Both the position numbers and the translations under genes were made by a program. A DNA stretch of 64,000 bases. Origin: Phoronis australis (Eukaryota > Phoronida > Phoronidae). Numbering within the stretch: position 1 is the first letter of the stretch; the number at the start of each line of letters is the position of its first letter. The DNA lies in NCBI GenBank assembly GCA_002633005.1, contig NMRA01000072.1:859957-923956 (forward strand). The letters run 5' to 3'. A model generated the notes under the pieces. That model worked only from the letters and a program-made list of their open reading frames with translations, was not told where the DNA came from and searched no databases. This document shows positions 47,641-60,489 of this stretch, in pieces.

Positions 47641-50600
47641 TATACATCTAGAACATCAAATGAGTACACTAAAAAAAGAACGTATCTTAAAGTCATTTCG
47701 TAAACTTCAAGTTTATGTGTATTTGGGTCATTTTCATTAAGATTTTCAGAAGTTTGACTGCTGGTGAATTTCTGGTTGACCACGAAAAATTAAAAAATAA
47801 TTTTTTATTAAATTCAGCTTCATCCCAGAATGTTGAAAGAGTATAATTTAAAAAGATGTTTCGGTTCCATAGGTTCGAAATATGACTCCTGAAGTTTTAG
47901 CCCAAATTAAATGAGAAACATCTCTTCAAGGTGTACTAGCCATTGTTTTGCTGAGTAACCAAGCCATGTGTGCACGTCATTTTCATTATCGTAATACGTA
48001 ATACGTTTCCCACTACAGCACATAAAAAATCTCAGACTCGAATGTAATTCACTTTTGTGGAAAGAAAGTGAAAATAAAGCTTTATGTCTGCTGGAACTTA
48101 ATTAAATTCTACACCCACAAATCGGCAAAATGCAACAGCCTCCAGGAAGGTGGGTTAGTGTGTTAAAGAGTGTGCCTGAAAATTCTAAACAAATATTTGT
48201 TAAAATTGTGTACTGTCTCATCTCGTTTGGAGCCCCTTTTCACAAAAGAGTGCAAGATGGCTCTGAGGGATTACAACCTGAACAAAGGAGTATTTAGCCT
48301 TGGGAGAATTTGTCAGGTTAAAGTGTACAAGTTAAAGGTCAAACCTCCATTTTTTGTATTCTTGTAAAATTTCTATACATCTAATAGGTATTAAATTGAA
48401 GATCCCAACTTAACTAAATTAGTTCTTGATGAACTGTTATACCCACTATTCACACAGCACATTTGACACAGTTCAAACTGACAAGGCACAATTATTCTTG
48501 TGAACAGAACTTGACACTATCTGGCAGCACGCTGTCAATTTTTCACCCTTAACTACCTTTTTCACCTGATCACCATGTTGCATGTCGACCCCGAAGTCCG
48601 GTAAAGGATGCAGGTGATCAACACATAAGTTAGCACTACTACACACTGACCACTCCCATCTGAAAGCGTGCACATGCAAAAAAAACCCTTCCCAATCGCC
48701 ACAGTTTCTTAGTTGGCCAAGCAAAATGGAACCGTTAAAGTTACTATCTAATCACAGCATTCGAGTAAATTAGGATGATGTAAAAAGTTCAAGAAAAGGT
48801 AGACTGTTTTTAAACCTCATTTAATCTTATCTCACTTTGATGTTCCGGACAACTAATAATTTCTTCTGATGATCCAATGCATAATCTAAAGTAAATCATA
48901 ATTATTAGATTATAATAGAGTTGTAATCTTGTAATATCTCACTCTATTTGGCTACAAAGACACACAATGCAGCTGAAGAGAACTAAAACTTTCTGAAATA
49001 AGTACTTAATTGTTTGACAAATTGAGAAATTAAAACTTCAACGAAAATTTTGGTCCAACTCAGAAATTGCTATTTCGACATGAAATTAAAGCGAAAGTCT
49101 TTGTAATCAGGGTTGGACTGGAAGAACAGTTAATGCATGTCAAATTATAATCACTTTGTTAAATCAGATTCAAAATCTAATTTAATTCAAACCAGGTAAG
49201 GAATGGCATGGCTGATTGTGTTTTAAATGAAATATCAAACACGGCCACATGTGCTTTGTATTGGAGCTGTCAATCAGAATCAACTGTAATTTTGACACGA
49301 GTATGGTCTTTTAATAATCTAAGATAGCTATGTAAAATTGAAAACAAAAGACAGTTAATACACCCTCGTCTTTGAGTGCACTTTGAATTCCACAGACAAG
49401 ACTAGTTAAATCATAGTACCGACTACCTTGAAGCGGTATTTCGAAGCAGAAATGGTGAAAAATGCTCGCGGAATTTACGGGAGCATGCAGTAAAACTACA
49501 GTCATTTGTATGAATTAGCTCAAGACATCTTGGTTTGTGAAAAGGAAATAGCAAGAATTGTGGGTGTTCATAAAGCATATATTCACATAACTCAACATCA
49601 ATCTTAATTCAGTGGAACACACTTTGCAAGTTCACGTAATGATTCGCTAAGTACTTGCAAAATCTTAATTTAAACAGGTGTGGTCCTGCGTAATCTCGCC
49701 AAATTTGCACAATATTTGACTAACAGGACCTAATCCTGGGTCACTTTCCCTATGACAAGTCACTCACAAGTCACTCGCAGCAAGAAACCCAGGTCTATGC
49801 AAGAAAACAGCGTGTTTTCTAAAAATGATTCGAGATTCCAGTCTAGTGGACCAATCACTTCAGAGGAAGCCATTTTGCTGGTATACTGTAGGAAGTCTAA
49901 AACCTTTGCGAGGACTTCCCTTTCACAACCATCATCTTGCCTGTTCTTCCAAAACTAGCAATATGCTAGCCTTAGGCCAACGAAAATAGTATAATTGGTT
50001 CTGGTCTGTGTGTTTTTTTTTGGAAAATTGACGCGGTGATGTGGTATTTATTATTTGACCATATTTTCAAAAAGAAAAAGTCACCTAATGCCTGTTGAAA
50101 TGATTCGGGATCGTTCGTTTTTCCTCGCTGGCATCAAATAATCTGATGTCACCTGAAAAAGGTCAAAATCCCTCTCTTTTTAAACACTGAAGCACAACTT
50201 CTAAAATGAGTCAAGCGTTGACCAGAATCAATTATCCTTCTTTTGCCAGACCTTAGAGAACACGCCATAGATCGCTTTCAAAACAACAAGTTTTTGAATA
50301 AAAAATTTTGAGACAACACCAAAGCATGAAACTTAAAGAGTTTTCTATCTTGTGAACTTGACACAATGATTCAAATATCATAAGAAATTCTTGTTGAAAA
50401 CAACTTGGGTCAAATCCTATCTGGCTAATTTACACCTCTATCTTAATTGGGGTAAAACAATTAAGAGTCAGACATTAAAAGCATAACTTCTCAGTGTGAC
50501 GGTTGAAAAGATTGATTGTCAATAAAAATGCAGCCTGAAATATTTAACACGTTATTGGTTTTCTTGGAAAGACACAAAACAGAATTCATATAAAGATCAA

Positions 50601-52035
50601 AGATCATAGATCTGAAAGGCTTGTCCATCAATATTAAAAGAAGGTCATATTTTCAGAGCAATAGGTCTTAATATTTCCTTGAGGAGATGCCTAACTTAAT
50701 TATAGCAACATGTTAAGAGAATCATTTGTCAGGCAATTTATTTTAGAAACTTTATTGGGTGATTGGATGTGATCCATGTTACGGGGCTCAACACAAAGAC
50801 TCTATCTTAACTGAACAAAGATCTGATGTAATTATAAAAGCTCTTAAAAAACCTCAGTTTTAAATATCTAAAAAATTGTACAAACCAAAATTGCTCTACA
50901 ACTAGTCATGGATAATGCGTGTTTTTTTCCTACTTTATCAAAAAAACACAATAGTGCTGTCAGCAGCAACAGAAATGCTTGAATAGAAAAACGTCCACCC
51001 ATATTAATGAAAAAAATCACATTTTTCCATAAAAAATTTGCCATCTCACTCAAAAGAGACCAAAATGACTTAGTAAATATTTGCTAAATAGAATATAATT
51101 GGGAATTCTAAACTGTGTCCCTGAACAAGTGTCCTAACCAGGATACACACACGACAAGCCTGCCTGAGTGCCGATGAGGAACTCACAACACATGTGCAAT
51201 GATAGGAAGGTATCAGCATGAACTAAACTGGGCAACAATGGTCAATAGATAGTATTCCCTTCATACAGTTTCCGTTGACACAGCCAGTTGCGTTGGGGCA
51301 ACTTAGTAACATGGCAGTGGCACTACTTTGAAAAAATGAGCTTAACTGTCAGAGTTGCACTAGTTTAACTATTGTCCAGACAGTCTCTGAATCATCTTGA
51401 TGCTGAAGCAAACTGCTTTCCCAAACTCCATCACAACTTCCCTCACCTTTCTCACTGACTCATCTCTGGTAGTGACATCGATGTTACCGCTAGTTCTAGG
51501 GATAGAACACCAGATGGTGTAGTTGGTTCGCACTCTCACTTGAATGTGTGACTCCTAGTGATTTCTCCCATCGGAGTCGTGCTAACATTTCTCATTGTAG
51601 TGGAGTTTAATCCCCATATTTTGAGGAGTTTTGATGGCCCATTAAGTCTGGGAAATTAGGTTGTCCCATTGACCGGAATTCTGCCTAACAGGAGAGTTGC
51701 AGTGTTGCTGGGTGAAAATGACATTTATCTACAGTTCTTAATCTTCACATCAGATTAACCCACCTTTTTGCATCCCGCTGTTATGGTGGTCTTCTTACAC
51801 ATATAAAATGATACATTAGTCAAATTAGAATTGTGAAAAGCCCTTTTTAAGTACAATGCTGGTCTGTGCTACTGCACAATATATATGAATAAACGTTTTA
51901 TTACAGTTGATGCATATTCTTTTCACAACAGCAATGAATAATGTAGGACATACAAAGAAAAATCATTAAAATATATGATTTATATGCATTAAGCCATAAA
52001 TAAGAAATTCATTGTTTCCATACTCCTAACACACA
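47641..52035. other. Non-coding, nothing recognisable
   Basis: Several 60-83-codon frames exist (for example 48724-48473 minus), but without splice context or domains. No repeats were defined. Confidence 0.3.
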
Positions 52036-52056
52036 CTTTGTTGTCACCATGGCAAC
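52036..52056. promoter_or_regulatory. Adjacent SOX-like and RFX X-box motifs
   Basis: CTTTGTT (52036-52042, a SOX core) is immediately followed by GTCACCATGGCAAC (52043-52056), a perfect match to the RFX X-box GTNRCC-N2-RGYAAC. It lies in a repeat-free stretch (about 52000-52260), so it may be part of an enhancer. Motif evidence only. Confidence 0.35.
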
Positions 52057-54359
52057 ATGAATTATTTCATGGTTTAATACACACATCCACAGAAATGAAA
52101 ATACATAATTAAGAACTCTTGCAAGGTTTCAATAATATCTTTCATACTTGGGTTAACAACTACATTACCACTGCAAGTCTAACGCACAAGGGAACCTTTG
52201 CTCTTAATTAGACCCAGGGAACCAACAATCGGTAACACATATCTAAATGTTTCAAATCTATATGTTCGGTAACTCTGAGATACCCAGGCCCCCTAATGGC
52301 CTACCCCAGTCATTGTAAACCAGTTAATTATTTTCAGAGATATGAACAATAGTAATTTATCATACAGCATTCTGTGAAAATGGAGATATAATCGATGAAA
52401 CCAACGTGAACTAAATTAATGTAGTTTATGAATTCAACAAATATTTTTTATGTCATAAATTTATGGTTGTTTAACGACAAGGCACATCTGTTACAGCTAC
52501 GAGACAGACATGTCTCCCAGCGAACCGTACCACAATATGATTTATGATTCATATCGCATTAACAATAACTGATTTACGTGCACACGACCACGAACATGAA
52601 TGTGAAGACCACAACTGGGCACCAGCAAGTAAAATATGAAATACATTTGAAGACCTCAGAGGGAAATTTTAACAGTCTTGCGCTGATCTGGTTTGCGTTT
52701 AGTTGTCTATGAACATTTTTTTGAATTCTCAACGTTGGTTTTCATTGTTTTCCTAAGGAGAAAAATTATTTCCAGAAACTGAATGTCGGTTTCCATTCAT
52801 CAGGAAAGACTTCAGAAAATAACTTAATTGCCAACTTCATCACAGCTCAAATTTCAAACACTTGAATCCTCATAGATTTTCCGTGATAAGAACGCTAACA
52901 ACTATTGTTTGTTGCAGGTAACCTAAAGAAATCCAATCCTCAAGTTCTCGCTAAATTCTAATGCATAGGGGGATTTAGGGGGCCCAAGGGGCCTCCACTC
53001 CTCCCTGTGAGCATGATCGTAAAAGTTAGTATGCCATTTTTACCTGTTATGTTGACATTCACATTCATCCTGCAAAAATTGTGGTTGCACACCATCTTAT
53101 AATAACCAAGATCAGCTGTGTAGTGGACGTTTAATTCATTATTCGTTGAGTACAGTAGTTGCATTGGGCTGGTAGGTAGTGAACACCAAATTGTCCAACT
53201 TAGACAATTGTATCATGGGTAACAGGTGGAACAAGTTATGTTATATTTTAACTTCATATCTGGCCTTAATTTCATGCATCCTTCAGTTTATGAACATCAA
53301 TCAAATTTACAAGACTTAAAATGTCCCATGTTATTGAAACCAGGGCATGGGATCAGCTCTAATAAAAAATAATTTTCCGCCCAAGTGTTTTCACCAGGGG
53401 CGTGAAGGTATAATCTTTGAATATGACGCAGAATGAACTTTAGTGATAAGGCATGCCCCCGCAATGATTAGTACGGAGAAAATTTTGAAACGGCCCGTTG
53501 TGGTATTTTGTACATTTTGTTACGCCACGATCACACCTTCATATTACAGCCACCAGGGAGAGCTGCTAAGTCATCAAAATGGCTGCCAACAGCCCAGGGC
53601 AATTAAGAAAAGTTTTCAGTATAGTGTTCAAGTAAATAACTTTCCATGATATACAAAAAAGACAAAGAAAAACAATTTCCAATGTCTTGTACATGGACTA
53701 AAACACTTAGGTATAAAACATTCAATAATTCAGTGAAGCTAATCATAAACTTACCATGTATACATAAATAATATCAAAACAAAAAACTGACACGAAGTCC
53801 ATTCTTAACGGACCTTAGTTTTTGTTGATTTGCCAAATTCATGACTTCTGTAATGATTTTAGCTTCCATTTCCGGAATCTAATTCATGTGCCCAATGAAA
53901 AAATACTACACAGACATTTCTAGTTTTTGGAAGGAAACCAACAAGGAGTGAACAGTGAGTGTTTATTAAGATCTTACTACATTGGCAGAATTTCATTTGT
54001 ATTACCCTATGCTTTCCTTTCATCTAAGAATACTGGTCCAGTTTTCTCCATAATTAACTTACCTAGATGTAGCCTCGGCAGCTGGGTGCCATATTAGTTC
54101 TTTTTGCTCCAAATGAGTCTGATAGATCACTGGCGTTCTCAGATCTACCACTATTACTGGGTATTATTCAACTTGTGCAATATTTAGACATAATTTGAGA
54201 CCAAGAGCCAAATGTGTGGACTGTATCACAAAGCCATTCGACTCATCGCAATCAAACTTCGGAAATTCAAAAATCAGGGGATGGGCGTTAAGCTGAGTAT
54301 GAACACTAAAAATGAAATTTTTGAGGTCATAGAGAAATGAGCATCGAAAACAAAATGCA
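52057..54359. other. Non-coding, nothing recognisable
   Basis: No splice-supported exon or repeat was identified. Confidence 0.3.
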
Positions 54360-54660
54360 AAAATAATAAAAAGGGCCACTAGGGGGCACACATTACATAT
54401 ATTCCACCTCAAAATGGGAAAGTGATGCATTCATCATGGAAACCTGTTTGTACAATTTCATGAAAAATTTTCAAGGAACTCAGTAAACATAGAGACTAAC
54501 ACAAAAAAGGCTACTACGAGACATAGCACCAGTCAAATCCGTCCACATATTCGCTCATCCCATTATATTCACGATAGGTTTTGGAGATACAGCAGCGACC
54601 CCAGGACAGGAGCATCGGCATAATAAACCCACAATATACATATGTGGGGATATAAGAATG
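54360..54660 (+). repeat. ~450-bp repeat family (CTCF-motif repeat), upstream copy
   Basis: It begins within a unit at AAAAAGGGCCACTAGGGGGC and keeps AATTTCATGAAAA, TTTTGGAGATACAGCAGCG and the terminal CATCGGCATAATAA ... ATATGTGGGGATATAAGAAT. A perfect CTCF-core-like match is at 54376-54389. It is a truncated single copy about 24 kb upstream of the SALL N-terminal exon. Confidence 0.65.
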
Positions 54661-57600
54661 CAGATGGCAGGTTATGTTGTAGAGATATTTATTTATGTTA
54701 ATTAATGTTCCATTGGCGTGTTCGTGCTATCATAGACTATAGTACATGGGCCGCCAAGTCTGTATATTTTCAATGGACGAGATCGATAACCTTACGCATA
54801 AGCCGTGGCGTCATTATTCACTAGCGACACCTGGCAGACATAGCATATTTTACTTCCGGCTTGTACGTCGTCTGCTAATCATGGTCATTTCGTAGGGATT
54901 TGGATTGGCGATTTTGCCCAACTCACATCCGTGTTTAAATAAATTGAATGCTCGTTAATAACCACCAGGCCTACTCAAAATCCATCTCGCACTTCAACAG
55001 CAGTTTACGTACTGCACTGGACGTTTCATTTTAAGCTTGAATGCACGCCGGCGCCGCTCAAAATTTCTGACCTCTACTATTGGAAGACTTTAAACGTTTC
55101 AATGCCGAAATTTTTTTTCTGTTGTACTAGACAGTAAAACAAATGCAAGAATTTCCTGTCACAATATACTAACTGGAAGTGAGTTTGCTACATTTAGAGG
55201 GTGGCGCCTCCTCTAGAATATTTCGCAAGAAAATGTCGGAGTTGTGAATCTGTCACCTATAATCTATGGTGCAATCGATGCAACAACTGAAAGACCTAAA
55301 TGATCCGGCAAAATGCTCGGCAATATCTTGGCTCTGAATTCACACTTCCATTGAGCAAACACCAATGACCTCCACAGACTTTTCCAATAGCGAGTATTAG
55401 TTTCCTCAACAGAAGTGAATGGAGAATTAAGATGATGCAGGCCCTTTGCCCGGCCATTCACATCACTTTGTATTGTCCTGTGGGTAGTAAATACATGCCA
55501 GGGAACAGTAACAGGGAATATGTGTTTCAAGATAACCAGGGACCAGGATTTTTACTAAACGTAACAAAAAACATGACTGTGTTCTCCTTCAAACTTAGAG
55601 CACAGCACAAAGAAAATAGAATTTTGTTTTCTAAAAGTTCTCAGCAAAAATAAACATTTTTTACCACAATCTTATCATGCTAATTTGGTTTCTATAGTGC
55701 AGCTGTTATTAGACATAGAAACTTACACTTCATGGTAACCAAGGTTTGAACTGTATAACTGTCAACACAAAAGGTATGGTAACGTTTTCGCTTTTGTGTG
55801 GAATAGGCAGGATTTTGTCTAGGGGGATGTAGCAAGGGAAAAACAAAGCCAGTACTTGAGATTCATCGTTACATCAGAGCAAAAGTGACCCAAGTAGGTG
55901 GGGTCTGCCTTGGATCCCACCCCCTCCCCCTACATGCCTGACTTAACCATGTATGTCCTTAGTCAGGCAGTGTAGGTGACTTTGCACAGCACTTCATGTG
56001 CAATAGAATATGGTGATATATATTGTACAGTAAACAACCTGACACTAATGTTGCTTTACACATCTTGACAAATCTATGGCAGGACAGTTTGTCTTAAGTT
56101 GTTGATAATAAATACACCACTTGCAAGTAATGCATTCAGAATGGCCTAAGTTGTCTCTGTGCAGGGACCACCCCAAAAAGTTAAATTATAAATATGTGAC
56201 AATGGTTGTCTTAGAAATGCAGAGCATTTGCTCAAACTCAGCTGCTCACATAAATCAAATTAATTTGGAAAATTCATAAACATCCGGTGGCCACAAGTCT
56301 GACCAGGTCTTGGCTGGCTGGTGGGAGCACCTGCAGTAAGGACTGAAATCAAATTTTAGATTAGGCCATGCCAGTGCACAGATATGACATAAAAAGGTGA
56401 AAAGTGATTTATTTCCCCGAAGAGGAAGTAAACAAAGCAATTGGGGATAGATTTTTGTAAACTGTTTTTTTGTCACAGTGAGGTACTAATGACAAGAAAA
56501 CGAGGTAAGTCATAAATTATAGTCAACGTAACAATAGAAAAGGATTTTCAAATGAATTTCTGTGGTACGGTAATGTTAACAATTTAGGACACAATATGGA
56601 CGACAACGACAAGGGGATTTTTATTTGTTCATTTTTTCATAAAAGATAAACCAGTCAGAAAATAAATGCTGTAACATTCTCAAGATCTATACTGTAACTG
56701 CCATCAGACAATGATTTTGAGAAACGATGGGCATTTGGAACAATGTTATAAACCTTTGACAAATGAAAAAACACCAACTTAAGGAATTATATTTGTCCAA
56801 AATTAGTGAGAATTTACAACTGAACAGAAAGATTTTGTGGAGCATTGTTAACAGACACTTGTCTTTTTACAAGTACGGAGACATATGTGATGTTACCATA
56901 AAAACCAACAAAGTTGATCGCAAAAATCAACTTTAAAGTGCTTTTCCCATTCGAAATGTATACTTCTCAGTCAGCCTCCATCCCCTACTGAATCTAGAGC
57001 ACTTCTTTTCACATCATGTAATTGGTTGAATTATCAGCAGACAAGTCCAAATCACATTACATACATCTTTAGGCCAGGGGTAGACTAGGCAAAGTTATCT
57101 GCATGCTCATTAGGCATAAAAGATACTTTCATAACGAATATATCTGTAATTCCTGAGTAACAGACTAAATCTTATAAATAGGATTCTCCACAAATTAGCC
57201 AATATTGAGTTGAAGATAGACAGTGCGCATATGAAGATAATTAGCCTGAACCAAAGATAGGGCCACAACATACAGGAGCTGTGGTTGTCACTGAAAAGCC
57301 CAATAGTTACCATGGTGATACATTTTCGATTGTTTTAAATTTCGCTGAATTTATAGCAGCATGTTGGCAATTTTTGAAAACGAATACGCTTTGCAGACGC
57401 AACTCAGAAGTTAAGGCAACGAATATAAGGGGTCTAGTGATTGGCTGGCATAGTCTTTACCAGGGTCTAATTTGGAAATGATAATATTACAAAATATAGG
57501 TAAGCTTTCGCCCTTTTCACACCAGCCATTTCGTGACTCCACAGCATTCAAGACGTCAGACAGAGGAAAGTACACAAAATGTGCGAAAACTGGTTATTTG

Positions 57601-57764
57601 AAATTGAGAATTTAACAGATCAAACAGATCCATTGACCACTACCAATGCAAGAGGCCGGGGAAAGCAAACGAAGACGTGAAAAAACATATATAAAATACC
57701 CTATGACCAATTTTATCATAACCTGAAATGATTGCTGGGGCTGTTTGGCGGTCAGGCTCATCCG
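54661..57764. other. Non-coding, nothing recognisable
   Basis: A GC-richer segment near 54750-55260 has scattered CpGs but no defined exon. The 88-codon minus frame 55530-55264 has no recognisable domain. Confidence 0.3.
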
Positions 57765-57960
57765 CTCTTGAATTGTTGCCGAATGACCTGGCAACTCAAG
57801 TCACAGGTAATGCGAACACGCACCATTTTCGAATTTGCAATTTCAGGGTTGGCCAACCCCAATAAACTGAAGTGTTTTCTTGAGTCGTTTGTTTTGATGT
57901 TCTTACTGGAAATAGAAATCAAGTCCTATCACAGTAAAGAATTATATTATATTATCATGT
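57765..57960 (-). mobile_element. MITE family 3, copy b (rearranged, opposite orientation)
   Basis: CAAGTCACAGGTAATGCGAA and CAGGGTTGGCCAACCCCAAT followed by AAACTGAAG are the reverse complement of parts of 62848-63087. TCCTATCACAGTAAAGAAT near its right end resembles the inner terminal repeat of the copy at 45678-45874. Confidence 0.4.
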
Positions 57961-58675
57961 TGGCTGTTCCTTTTTTGTTTCAGCACCTCAACACTGAGGA
58001 AACCCAATTTTAAATATATGACGCTTTTCCACCAACACTGCAACTTGTCCATTTTGAGGAGTTTCGATCAGTAGGAAAGAGACCTTAAACTGTCATTGCA
58101 ACTCCTCTCAAAATAGGTAGACTGAATTGCGGACTTGTACAACTCCCTTGCAATGGGAAAGGTTAAATCCAGTCCAACCGGAATAATCACCAGAGTGGGA
58201 ATAATCGCAAGAGGTCACAACACATTATACCATGACTATGACATAGGCAGTCTAATTCAGATAACTAGTCGTAACTCTGATGTCACTAGTGGACTCTAGT
58301 AGCCAGCGCAAAAGGTAAGGGATTTGTTCTGTAGTTTCAATAGATAAGAATTTTCCTAATGGGAAAGCGACATAAGGAGTGACTGAGTTAAAGGTTATGA
58401 ACCTGAACACAAGAACTGCAAATTGAAACCACCAAAGCAAAGCTGCTTGGTCTAGATTGACATTAGTTAATTATCTCCAAGAAATGACATTACAGTCATT
58501 GTTGGTCTGCAGGGGAGATGGAGGTCCAATGTCCAGCTGCGATTTCACTCAACTGCAATCTGAGTGAAATATGAACGCAGTCCACACAACCATCAACCTC
58601 ACACATTCAACATTGGCAATTACTAACAGGCAATTTAAGATAGAAGTCCCCTATGGTTAAACTTCTTTATTGGTA
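57961..58675. other. Non-coding, nothing recognisable
   Basis: No exon or repeat was identified. Confidence 0.3.
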
Positions 58676-58730
58676 TATGTATATGCATATGTATATAACT
58701 ACACACACACACACATATATATATAAATAT
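58676..58730. repeat. TA/CA microsatellite
   Basis: A run of TATATGTATATGCATATG followed by (AC)n and (AT)n dinucleotides. Confidence 0.85.
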
Positions 58731-59051
58731 GGGCCACAGAGGTCAGAGGTCAGCAAGAGTTACACTTGTGTACTACCTCAAGATAATTTGAGACCTATGA
58801 AATAATGGGTTGTCTAGAAAATTCAAGGGTTTTGATTCCTAATTAAAAAATTTGACAACCCCTACGACTTTAGTTACGTGCTACGCTGGAGCGCCAAAAT
58901 GCTTTGCTTTCTCTGTAACTGCTGTAGTTTTTGCAACTGAAAATCCATCTCCGATACTTATGTTTACACATCGTTTTTTGTGAAAAATAGATGAAGGCAA
59001 AACTAATGGAAACGAGAAAGGGGGTGGATGATGATGAACATGAGTCTTGGC

Positions 59052-59079
59052 AGGGGGGCGGGTGGCGGGTGGGGGGGGA
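59052..59079 (+). other. G-quadruplex-type G-run cluster
   Basis: Four runs of three or more G (GGGGGG, GGG, GGG, GGGGGGGG) occur within about 28 bases with loops of 1-4 bases on the plus strand, meeting the usual G3+N1-7 pattern. Confidence 0.6.
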
Positions 59080-60489
59080 GTAGCCAGCCAGCTTGCTGAG
59101 TATGACTGAATGCCAAAGCACAGATTTTTAGAACAAGGCCATAGGGGGAGCTATATTGGTTGTGTGCCATTGCCGCTCTGTGTCTAATAGGACAATGTTA
59201 CATTTTGCTATGGTCAGAGTAGAAAAGGTGTACATGTATGATGTAAGTAGTAGATGCATGATGTGTGTAGTTGTAACAAAAGAAACGCTGCTGTTATCAT
59301 TGCAGAACAAAAGGGAATCAACATAAAACTGGTAGAAATGTCAATGTATCACTTGAACTCTGCCTGTGCTTGATTGCCAAGACCTTAAAAAACATGATGT
59401 AGTCTATTGTTTGACAAGACTGGTGGAAAATGCTGTCTCTTATGATTAATTTTAAATACAGCAAACAATAGCATATACAGACATCATGTGGCATTGTACT
59501 ATCTCTGTTTATTCTATGGCTGGCTCTAGTGCAATTGCACCCTGACCAAGAATCTCGGTAGAAAAATGACCTGTCAGTTTTGGAGTTCAAATGCAAAGTG
59601 GCCCAGAAGTGGTTATGATGAGAATTAATAAGTAACATTTAAACAATCTACAATCAGCTCTAGTTTTCCCATGGTTTTATCTTTCATGTTTCGTGTTTCT
59701 GGTTTATTTTATTACACTATCTGCCAATTTGACAGGCTTAACCCAGGAAGGCTGGAGCGGGATGAAACCAATTTAACAGCAAAGTATTGCAAGGACTGTT
59801 ATTTATTATTTGAGAAAAGGTACATCTAATAAGAATGCTTTTAAAGTGCCAGGTCAGAGCAGGGAAGAAAATCAGATACATTTACATGTGTAGGGATAGT
59901 TTCACGAATAAGCCAAAACCTCACTTATTTTGGATAAACATAATTGCTAAAATTGCTGTTTTCAATTTTCAATGGGTTGTAGTAAAAGTGCTATGAATGT
60001 CCAATCAACTTTGTTTGGAAATACCAATCTTTTAAAGTTTATTCTTACTCCAGTACACCAGGATCCCACTTTATCGCAGCTCATAACCCAGTCACAGATT
60101 ACGGTTGCTAATATATTATAACTAACGCGATGCTGCATTTTTTATGACAGCAAAATATTGAAACTAACATTAAGCTGATAATTTTTCATATTCGGACTTA
60201 ATGACCAACTTCACTATACAGGTTAATAAATTGTGTGCAAATAAAAAAAGCAAAGTTGCGACCGCTCTAGTTAAGACTGAATACAACGAAACCCAAGTAC
60301 TTTGTGGTACAAACAGGCCTCAGTACGTGTTAGGACTTGACGCATGTTTGTGAATTAAGGTCCCCCGAGAGTAAAGTAAAACTTTGAAAGACAAGAAAAA
60401 AAATAAGCAGCATGTTGGCCAAAATTTCAACAGTGTAGCATGGCTGTGAACGTTAGAAAAAGTTGTACATAGTCCAGTTCACTCGAGAA
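59080..60489. other. Non-coding, nothing recognisable
   Basis: The 106-codon minus frame 59638-59318 has no domain or splice context that I trust. Confidence 0.3.

Noticed and set aside
57110-57313. Near X-box at GTTACCATGGTGAT (about 57306)
   Set aside because: The final AAC of the consensus is missing, unlike the perfect matches at 7257 and 52043.
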